From Pseudomonas sp. P8_229 (GTDB taxonomy: Bacteria; Pseudomonadota; Gammaproteobacteria; Pseudomonadales; Pseudomonadaceae), in assembly GCF_034008635.1 (NCBI RefSeq), contig NZ_CP125378.1:4154501-4218500 (forward strand): 64,000 bases of DNA, written 5' to 3'. The stretch's first letter is position 1; every line of letters starts with the position of its first letter. Positions 57,523 through 64,000 of the stretch are shown piece after piece. The notes under the pieces were generated by a model, which did no database searches, was not told the origin of the DNA, and saw only the letters and a list, made by a program, of their open reading frames with translations. The translations under genes and the position numbers were made by a program.

Positions 57523-58674
57523 TTAACGGCCGCCCATGATCGCGATGTAATCCTGGGTCCAGCGGCTGTACGGCACGAACTTGCCGCCTTCAGCCTGCGG
57601 GGTTTTCCAGAAGGCGATCTTGTCGAACTGGTCGAAACCGTTGGTCTTGCAGCCCTCGGCGCCGAGCAGTTCGCTCGCCTTGCACGCTGCCGGCACTGCT
57701 GGCAACGAACCAAACCACGCCGCCACATCGCCCTGGACTTTCGGTTTCAGCGACCAGTCCATCCACTTGTAGGCGCAGTTCGGGTGCTTGGCCTCGGCGT
57801 GCAGCATGGTGGTGTCGGCCCAGCCAGTGGCGCCTTCTTTCGGAATGGTCGAGGCAATCGGCTGCTTCTCGTTGATCAAACCGTTGACCTGATACGGCCA
57901 GGCGCTGGAGGCGACCACGCCTTCGTTCTTGAAGTCGCTCATCTGTACCGTGGTGTCGTGCCAGTAGCGGTGGATCAGCGGCTGCTGCGCGCGCAACAGA
58001 TCAAGCACGGCGTTGTACTGGGCTTCAGTCAGTTGATACGGATCCTTGATCCCCAGTTCAGGCTTGGCAGTCTTCAGGTACAGCGCCGCATCGGCGATGT
58101 AGATCGGCCCGTCATAGGCCTGCACGCGGCCCTTGTTCGGCTTGCCGTCGGGGAAGTTCTGCGCGTCGAACAGCACGTTCCAGCTGGTCGGCGGCGTCTT
58201 GAACACGTTGGTGTTGTACATCAACACGTTCGGGCCCCACTGGTACGGGGTGCCGTAGGTCTGCTTGTTGACCACGTACCACGGCGCGTCTTTCAGGCGC
58301 GGGTCGAGGGTGTTCCAGTTCGGGATCAACGCGGTGTTGATCGGTTGCACGCGCTTGCCGACGATCAACCGCAACGACGCATCGCCCGAAGCGGTGACCA
58401 GGTCGTAACCGCCCTTGGCCATCAGGCTGACCATTTCGTCCGAGGTGGCGGCTGTCTTCACGTTGACCTTGCAGCCGGTTTCCTGCTCGAAACCGGTCAC
58501 CCAGTCGTAAGCCTTGTCGCTCTCGCCACGTTCGATGTAACCCGGCCAGGCCACGATATCCAGCTGACCTTCGCCGGCGCCGACAGCCTTCAGCGGCTCG
58601 GCTGCTTGCAGGCTGGCGCTGGCCAGCAGGGCCGTGGTGATTGCACTGAACAGTGCGGTCTTGTGCACGAACAT
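57523..58674 (-). CDS. ABC transporter periplasmic binding protein (YdcS-like)
   Basis: 383-aa periplasmic protein with a signal peptide (cleavage near LQAAEP, about residue 25) and a PotF/PotD-type fold. It has the text GQLDIVAWPGYIERGESDKA, YGTPYQWGPNVLMYNTNVF and NCAYKWMDWSLKPKVQGDVA, matching E. coli YdcS (381 aa). YdcS operates with YdcTUV and lies beside PatD, supporting a putrescine/GABA-related ligand. It is the first transporter gene downstream of the second dehydrogenase. Confidence 0.9.
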   Translation of the reverse strand: MFVHKTALFSAITTALLASASLQAAEPLKAVGAGEGQLDIVAWPGYIERGESDKAYDWVTGFEQETGCKVNVKTAATSDEMVSLMAKGGYDLVTASGDASLRLIVGKRVQPINTALIPNWNTLDPRLKDAPWYVVNKQTYGTPYQWGPNVLMYNTNVFKTPPTSWNVLFDAQNFPDGKPNKGRVQAYDGPIYIADAALYLKTAKPELGIKDPYQLTEAQYNAVLDLLRAQQPLIHRYWHDTTVQMSDFKNEGVVASSAWPYQVNGLINEKQPIASTIPKEGATGWADTTMLHAEAKHPNCAYKWMDWSLKPKVQGDVAAWFGSLPAVPAACKASELLGAEGCKTNGFDQFDKIAFWKTPQAEGGKFVPYSRWTQDYIAIMGGR

Positions 58675-58757
58675 GGTTGAACCCTCTTCTTTAAATTATG
58701 GTCGGGGCAGTTGTGAACGCGGTGAAGCATGCCGTTGGCGGCTTGTTATTAGCGTAG

Positions 58758-60245
58758 TCAGAGATGCTGGCCGTGGCGGGCCATGATGTGCCGCACCACG
58801 CTGTAGTCCTGCAGCGAATCACTGGATAAGTCTTTGCCGTAACCCGAACGTTTCAGGCCACCGTGAGGCATTTCGCTGACCAGCATGAAATGGCTGTTGA
58901 TCCAGGTGCAGCCGTACTGCAAGCGCGCGGCGACCTGCATTGCCTTGTCCAGATTCTGCGTCCACACCGAGGAGGCCAGGCCGTATTCGGAGTCGTTGGC
59001 CCAGTCCACGGCTTGCGCGAGTTCGTCGAAACGGGTCACGGTAACCACTGGGCCGAATACTTCGCGCTGGACGATCTCATCAGTCTGTTTGCAACCGGCC
59101 AGCAACGTCGGCTGGTAGAAGAACCCGGCGCCGGAATGCACCGCCGCGCCTGTCACCCGCTCGATGTGCGGCTGGCCGAGGGCGCGCTCGACGAAACTGG
59201 CGACGCGGTCGCGTTGGCGGGTGCTGATCAGCGGGCCGATCTCGTTGTCGGCGTCGCGCTTGCCGGCGAAGCGCAGGCTGCTGACCGCTGCGCCGAGCTC
59301 GGCGACCAGTTTGTCGTGAATGCCTGCTTGCGCGTAGATCCGGCACGCAGCGGTGCAGTCCTGTCCGGCGTTGTAGTAACCGTAGGTGCGCACACCGTCG
59401 ACCACCACTTGGATGTCGGCATCGTTGCAGACGATTACCGGGGCTTTGCCGCCGAGTTCCAGGTGTGTGCGTTTGAGGGTTTTCGCCGCGGCTTGAAGGA
59501 TTTTCTGCCCGGTGACGATATCGCCGGTCAGCGAAACCATGCGCACTTTTGCGTGGCCGACCAGATGGCTGCCGACGCCTTCACCGCCACCGCAAATGAT
59601 GTTGATCACCCCGCGTGGCAGGATCTCGGCGAGCGCTGGCGCCAGTGCGAGGATCGACAGCGGCGTGTGTTCCGAAGGCTTGAACACCAGGGTGTTGCCG
59701 GCGGCGAGGGCCGGGGCGATTTTCCACGCGGCCATCATGATTGGGTAGTTCCACGGCGCAATCGAGGCCACCACGCCAATTGGGTCACGACGCACCATGC
59801 TGGTGTAACCCGGCAGGTATTCGCCGCTGAGCTGGCCGGTCTGGCAGCGTACGGCACCGGCAAAGAAGCGGAACACGTCAACGGTGGCGGTCAGATCGTC
59901 CTGCCGCGCGAGGTGCAGCGGCTTGCCGCAATTCAGCGCTTCGAGGCGGGCAAGATGGTCGGCGTGTTTTTCGACAGCATTGGCGATCTCCAGCAGCAGA
60001 TTGGAGCGTTGTTGCGGCGTGGTGCGCGACCAGTCGGCAAAGGCGCGGTGGGCGGCGAGGATCGCGGTTTCGACCTGCTCGGTGCTGGCCTCGGCGATGT
60101 GCGTGAGGATTTCACCGGTGGCCGGGTTGAGGATCGGTTCGACAAAACCTTGCCCGGCGACCAGTTCGCCGTCGATCAGCAACGCGGTACACATCGGGGT
60201 CTGCACGCCAGCCATTTTCCGTGATCTCTTTTCTTGTGTGGTCAT
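58758..60245 (-). CDS. Gamma-aminobutyraldehyde dehydrogenase-like enzyme, copy 2
   Basis: 495-aa aldehyde dehydrogenase closely related in wording to the copy at 52881. It has APWNYPIM, the VFKPSEHTPLS loop, Glu263 in LELGGKAP and catalytic Cys297 in GQDCTAACR. It carries about 20 extra N-terminal residues. GGGAG six bases upstream supports the ATG at 60245 over a second one at 60215. It lies between the LysR gene and the transporter genes. Whether the two copies prefer different aldehydes cannot be said. Confidence 0.87.
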   Translation of the reverse strand: MTTQEKRSRKMAGVQTPMCTALLIDGELVAGQGFVEPILNPATGEILTHIAEASTEQVETAILAAHRAFADWSRTTPQQRSNLLLEIANAVEKHADHLARLEALNCGKPLHLARQDDLTATVDVFRFFAGAVRCQTGQLSGEYLPGYTSMVRRDPIGVVASIAPWNYPIMMAAWKIAPALAAGNTLVFKPSEHTPLSILALAPALAEILPRGVINIICGGGEGVGSHLVGHAKVRMVSLTGDIVTGQKILQAAAKTLKRTHLELGGKAPVIVCNDADIQVVVDGVRTYGYYNAGQDCTAACRIYAQAGIHDKLVAELGAAVSSLRFAGKRDADNEIGPLISTRQRDRVASFVERALGQPHIERVTGAAVHSGAGFFYQPTLLAGCKQTDEIVQREVFGPVVTVTRFDELAQAVDWANDSEYGLASSVWTQNLDKAMQVAARLQYGCTWINSHFMLVSEMPHGGLKRSGYGKDLSSDSLQDYSVVRHIMARHGQHL

Positions 60246-60345
60246 TGTTGCTCCCGTGCCTGGGAGCCGACCGTCTTATAGATGCAGCAAGACTAGTGCG
60301 CGGCTCCGGGGTCGACAAATTCTAAATACTGAAGGTGGCATTCGA

Positions 60346-61260
60346 TTAAATAGATGGCTTGCGTCCGCCGTGAGGCTGCTCGCGGGCCACGGTCAGGAAT
60401 GGATCGACCAGAGCGGGCCGCGCAGTGCCACGGCGCCAGGCCAGGCCGACGTCGAGGGTCTGGTTGAGGTCGGCGATTGGCCGCGCTTCGATGATGTCGC
60501 CCTCCAGTGACCACGGGCGATAAGTCATGTCCGGCTGGATCGACACGCCCAGCCCCGCCGCGACCAGGCTACGTACCGCTTCGGTCGAGGCCGTGCGCAA
60601 AGTGATCTTCGGTTGCAGCCCGGCGCCGCGCCACAGGCGTTGGGCGTTGCGATCCATCTCGTCGACGTTCAATTGAATCAGCGGTTCGCGAGCGACATCG
60701 GCGAGGTTGATGCTGTCGTGTTCCAGCAGCGGATGCTGGGCCGGCAGCCACAAGCGGTGCGGCGAGTGGGTCAGCACTTCGGTCTGCAAGGCGTGACGGT
60801 CTTCGAGGTTGGAGAGGATCAACACGCCGACATCGATCTCGCCGCTGACCAACAGATGCTCGATGTAGGGCCGTTCGTCTTCCATCACCCGGATTTCCAC
60901 GTTGGGGTAGGCGCGCTGGAATCGGGTGAGCAGATCGGCGAGGTAATAACCGGCCACCAGACTGGTCACCCCGACGATCAACTGCCCGGCGAACTGATCA
61001 GTGCTTTGTTGCAGGCTGCGCTTGGCGTTATCCACGGTGGCCAGAATCAAGTGCGCCTGACGCAGGAATTGATGCCCTTGGTGGGTCAGGGTCATGCCCT
61101 TGGCGTGGCGGCTGAACAGGCTGACGCCGATTTCCTCTTCCAGTTGCTGGATCGCCAGAGTCAGGGTCGATTGGGAAATGAACGCGGTTTGTGCGGCGGC
61201 GGAAATCGAGCCGGTCTCGGCCACCGCGATGAAGTGACGGATCTGACGCAGGGTCATCAT
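60346..61260 (-). CDS. LysR-type transcriptional regulator
   Basis: 304-aa regulator with an N-terminal winged helix (LRQIRHFIAVAETGSISAAA, then QSTLTLAIQQLEEEIGVSLF) and a substrate-binding domain from about residue 90. It lies upstream of the second dehydrogenase on the same strand, 100 bp apart, and may control the module. E. coli uses a MocR/GntR regulator (YdcR) in the equivalent place. A second ATG at 61257 is the alternative start. Confidence 0.9.
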   Translation of the reverse strand: MMTLRQIRHFIAVAETGSISAAAQTAFISQSTLTLAIQQLEEEIGVSLFSRHAKGMTLTHQGHQFLRQAHLILATVDNAKRSLQQSTDQFAGQLIVGVTSLVAGYYLADLLTRFQRAYPNVEIRVMEDERPYIEHLLVSGEIDVGVLILSNLEDRHALQTEVLTHSPHRLWLPAQHPLLEHDSINLADVAREPLIQLNVDEMDRNAQRLWRGAGLQPKITLRTASTEAVRSLVAAGLGVSIQPDMTYRPWSLEGDIIEARPIADLNQTLDVGLAWRRGTARPALVDPFLTVAREQPHGGRKPSI

Positions 61261-61451
61261 GAGAGGGTACCCGGTGGGCTGTTTTTATCGATTGGCCTGA
61301 GTGTATATCTATTTTCACGAAGGGCTGCCGTCAGTGTCTGGGCAGGACAGTGAGCAACATCTGGAAGCACACTCGCCACCAGGGCCAGGGCACTTTCGAA
61401 CTAGGCTGAGGGCCTGATAGATCCGGATAACCCCTGTTTTGGAGGCGGAAC

Positions 61452-62171
61452 ATGAACACCCGTGGATTGCTCGATCAACTACTCAAGTCCGGCCAGGATC
61501 TGTTGCAGAACAAGGCCGGCGGGGCGCAGAACAAATCGGCTGGTGGCCTGGGCGGTTTGCTCGGTGGCGCTTCAGGCTCCGGTGCGCTGGGTGGCCTGCT
61601 CTCGGGGGCGGGCGGTGGCGCGTTGGCTGCCGGGGCGATGGGCCTGTTGCTCGGCAGCAAAAAAGCGCGCAAGGTCGGCGGCAAAGTCGCCGTTTACGGC
61701 GGCCTCGCCGCTCTCGGTGTGCTGGCCTATAAAGCCTACGGCAACTGGAACGCCCAGAAAGGCACGGCACCGCAAACCGCACCACAGACACTGGATCGAC
61801 TGCCGCCCGCGCAAGCCGAGCAACACAGTCAGGCGATTCTCAAGGCGCTGGTTGCCGCCGCCAAGGCTGACGGCCATATCGATGAGCGCGAGCGTCAGTT
61901 GATCGAGGGCGAGTTCACCCGGCTCGACAACGATCAGGAACTGCAGCACTGGTTGCACGCCGAACTCAACAGGCCCCTCGATCCCGGCGATGTCGCCCGG
62001 GCCGCCAGCACCCCGGAAATGGCCGCCGAGATGTACATCGCCAGTGTGATGCTGGTGGACGAGGAGAGCTTTATGGAGAATGCTTATCTGGATGAATTGG
62101 CGAAGCAACTGAAGCTGGAGCCGGGGTTGAAGGTAGAACTGGAGAAACAGGTGCGGTTGGCAACGCTGTAA
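61452..62171 (+). CDS. TerB-like/DUF533 protein
   Basis: 239-aa protein. The first 100 residues are glycine-rich with a hydrophobic glycine/alanine segment (GGALAAGAMGLLLG), which may be a membrane-associated hairpin. The C-terminal part (about 120-239) is the TerB fold, with AILKALVAAAKADGHIDERE and AEMYIASVMLVDEESFMENA. This is the YebE/DUF533 architecture, whose function is unknown. It is monocistronic and divergent from the LysR gene. Confidence 0.85.
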   Translation: MNTRGLLDQLLKSGQDLLQNKAGGAQNKSAGGLGGLLGGASGSGALGGLLSGAGGGALAAGAMGLLLGSKKARKVGGKVAVYGGLAALGVLAYKAYGNWNAQKGTAPQTAPQTLDRLPPAQAEQHSQAILKALVAAAKADGHIDERERQLIEGEFTRLDNDQELQHWLHAELNRPLDPGDVARAASTPEMAAEMYIASVMLVDEESFMENAYLDELAKQLKLEPGLKVELEKQVRLATL

Positions 62172-62187
62172 ACCGGCGGGCCCCTTA

Positions 62188-62246
62188 GCGAGCAGGCTCA
62201 CCCCTGCAAGGGAACACATTTCAGAGGTAGGAGTGAGCCTGCTCGC
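62188..62246. repeat. Inverted REP pair, diverged
   Basis: GCGAGCAGGCTCACCCCTGC and GGTAGGAGTGAGCCTGCTCG face each other after the TerB-like gene. Confidence 0.75.
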
Positions 62247-62465
62247 GGTTGCGTTTTCAGCCTCGCATCAACAGCAATGACCGATCCATCGCCCATTTTT
62301 GCCATTTCAGCACTGGCATGCCGACCCCTGATTGCCGGACAGTCCCACCCCAGAGCCTCCCGGTTTAGTACCTCGGGCAGGCCGGAGGGTTAAAAAGCGT
62401 CTTATAAATGAGACACCTCCCTCGGCTATACTCCCCGCATTTCGACTTAGGCACGAGGAATCACT

Positions 62466-64000
62466 GTGAAGAACTGGACGTTGCGCCAACGCATTTTGGC
62501 GAGCTTTGCGGTGATTATCGCCATCATGTTGCTGATGGTCGTTGTCTCGTATTCACGGTTGCTGAAGATCGAGACCAGTGAAAGCAGCGTGCGTGACGAC
62601 GCGGTTCCCGGCGTCTATTACAGCGCGATGATCCGTGGTGCGTGGGTCGACAGCTATCTGCAGACCCAGGAACTGCTGGGTCTCAAGGAAGGGCAGGGCA
62701 TCAGCAGCCAAGATGCGGCGGACTACAAGGCGTTCGAGACGCGGCTGCAAGAGCAGATGGCTAACTACCGCAACACCATCACCACCGACGAAGACCGGGT
62801 CGAGTTCGCCACGTTCGAGAAAGACCACGACATCTACATGCAGATCCAGGATCAGGTGCTCGACTTGCACAAGCGCAACCTGCAAGCCGAAGCGATCAAG
62901 CTGTTCACCGAGAAGCTGACCCCGGCCTGGTACACCGGCCGCGTGAAACTCAACGACATCATTGGCGAGAACAAGAAAGTCGCTGATCAGGCCATGGCCA
63001 ACATCGACGAAGCCGTGGCGGCGGCCAAGGTCAGCATGTTCGTGTCGCTGTTGGTGGCCGTGCTGGCGGCCGGTGCCTGTGGCCTGCTGCTGATGCGCGC
63101 CATCATGGCGCCGATGAACCGCATCGTGAAGATCCTCGAAATCATGCGCACCGGCGACTTGAGCAGCCGTCTGAATCTGGACCGCAAGGATGAGTTTGGC
63201 GCGGTGGAAACCGGCTTCAACGACATGATGACCGAGCTGACTTCGCTGGTGTCCCAGGCCCAGCGCTCGTCGGTGCAGGTGACCACCTCGGTGACCGAGA
63301 TCGCCGCCACCTCCAAACAGCAACAGGCCACCGCCACCGAAACCGCGGCCACCACCACCGAAATCGGCGCGACCTCGCGGGAAATCGCCGCCACCTCGCG
63401 GGATCTGGTGCGCACCATGACCGAAGTGTCCACCGCAGCCGATCAGGCTTCGGTGCTCGCCGGTTCCGGCCAGCAAGGTCTGGCGCGCATGGAAGACACC
63501 ATGCACTCGGTGATGGGCGCGGCCGATCTGGTCAACGCCAAACTGGCGATCCTCAACGAGAAGGCCGGCAACATCAATCAGGTGGTGGTGACTATCGTCA
63601 AGGTTGCCGATCAGACCAACCTGCTGTCGCTCAACGCCGCCATCGAGGCCGAGAAAGCCGGTGAGTATGGTCGCGGTTTTGCCGTGGTCGCCACCGAAGT
63701 GCGGCGTCTGGCGGATCAGACCGCCGTTGCCACTTACGACATTGAACAGATGGTTCGCGAAATCCAGTCAGCGGTGTCCGCCGGCGTGATGGGCATGGAC
63801 AAGTTCTCCGAGGAAGTGCGCCGGGGCATGGCCGAGGTGCAGCAGGTCGGCGAGCAGTTGTCGCAGATCATTCATCAGGTGCAGGCGCTGGCGCCGCGGG
63901 TGTTGATGGTCAACGAAGGCATGCAGGCCCAGGCCACCGGTGCCGAACAGATCAACCATGCGCTGGTGCAGTTGGGCGATGCCAGCAGCCAGACCGTCGA
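62466..64000 (+). CDS. wspA: WspA-like methyl-accepting chemotaxis protein, 3' end outside the window
   Basis: The frame from GTG 62466 runs open to the last base, 511 codons, so the C-terminus is missing. It shows an N-terminal membrane helix (residues about 10-30), a four-helix-bundle sensor domain, a second helix near 190-210, a HAMP domain ([20 protein letters not shown]) and the signalling tip [20 protein letters not shown]. The wording closely resembles P. aeruginosa WspA, the surface-sensing receptor of the WspR diguanylate cyclase pathway. AGGAATCACT precedes the GTG. WspBCDEFR would be expected beyond the window. Confidence 0.8.
   Translation, partial: MKNWTLRQRILASFAVIIAIMLLMVVVSYSRLLKIETSESSVRDDAVPGVYYSAMIRGAWVDSYLQTQELLGLKEGQGISSQDAADYKAFETRLQEQMANYRNTITTDEDRVEFATFEKDHDIYMQIQDQVLDLHKRNLQAEAIKLFTEKLTPAWYTGRVKLNDIIGENKKVADQAMANIDEAVAAAKVSMFVSLLVAVLAAGACGLLLMRAIMAPMNRIVKILEIMRTGDLSSRLNLDRKDEFGAVETGFNDMMTELTSLVSQAQRSSVQVTTSVTEIAATSKQQQATATETAATTTEIGATSREIAATSRDLVRTMTEVSTAADQASVLAGSGQQGLARMEDTMHSVMGAADLVNAKLAILNEKAGNINQVVVTIVKVADQTNLLSLNAAIEAEKAGEYGRGFAVVATEVRRLADQTAVATYDIEQMVREIQSAVSAGVMGMDKFSEEVRRGMAEVQQVGEQLSQIIHQVQALAPRVLMVNEGMQAQATGAEQINHALVQLGDASSQTV

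Overview
The window is about 60-65% GC chromosomal DNA of a Pseudomonas, most likely of the P. fluorescens group. Three things point there: recognisable orthologues along the whole length, a gene order that, from memory, follows P. aeruginosa PAO1 roughly from PA3708 (wspA) to PA3764 (mltF), and many intergenic repeats built on the GGAGCGGGCTTGCTCGCGA core typical of fluorescent pseudomonads. No rRNA, tRNA, CRISPR array, insertion sequence or complete prophage was seen. Nearly all the DNA is core genome.

Layout. 1-4325: end of lepA, then lepB-rnc-era-recO-pdxJ (protein export, RNA processing, recombination, vitamin B6). 4450-10409: mltF diverging from purL, plus a small conserved gene. 10410-11221: an 0.8-kb gene-free stretch made of repeats. 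11222-18413: an N-acetylglucosamine regulon on the minus strand (nagR-nagA-nagB-II-nagF-nagE), with GlcNAc uptake and phosphorylation by a complete dedicated PTS followed by deacetylation and deamination. 18744-24765: L,D-transpeptidase, two Nudix hydrolases, gamma carbonic anhydrase-like protein, DUF1289 protein, VUT membrane protein, purT and an MFS symporter. 25035-30861: corE-corB-like genes diverging from ffh and the rpsP-rimM-trmD-rplS operon. 31024-38333: thioesterase, antiporter, xerD, dsbC, hom and thrC.

38453-43079 is the least ordinary core stretch. It holds a periplasmic-binding/PAS sensor with no kinase, a degenerate receiver-only protein, a DUF3509 gene, a strong candidate small RNA with an ECF-type promoter and terminator, a solute-binding-like protein, and a CoA transferase whose 3' end overlaps it. 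yaeQ, recJ, an Old Yellow Enzyme and opgD follow (to 48738). 48739-51183 is a small accessory pocket: a 61-aa protein, a ParD/ParE-type toxin-antitoxin pair with a 9-bp iterated operator, a stand-alone BRO-N protein behind a multi-hairpin leader, and a 54-codon ORF ending in a terminator.

51180-61260 is a minus-strand polyamine/GABA module: LysR regulator, two gamma-aminobutyraldehyde dehydrogenase-like enzymes, a YdcSTUV-type ABC transporter and an APC permease. The window ends with a TerB-like gene and the first 1.5 kb of a wspA-like chemoreceptor.

The best candidates for something undescribed are the small RNA at 40850-40960, the kinase-less sensor/receiver pair beside it, the BRO-N leader, and the arrangement of TGGTAT half-sites and a 31-bp perfect palindrome upstream of nagR. 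All need computation or experiment to confirm.
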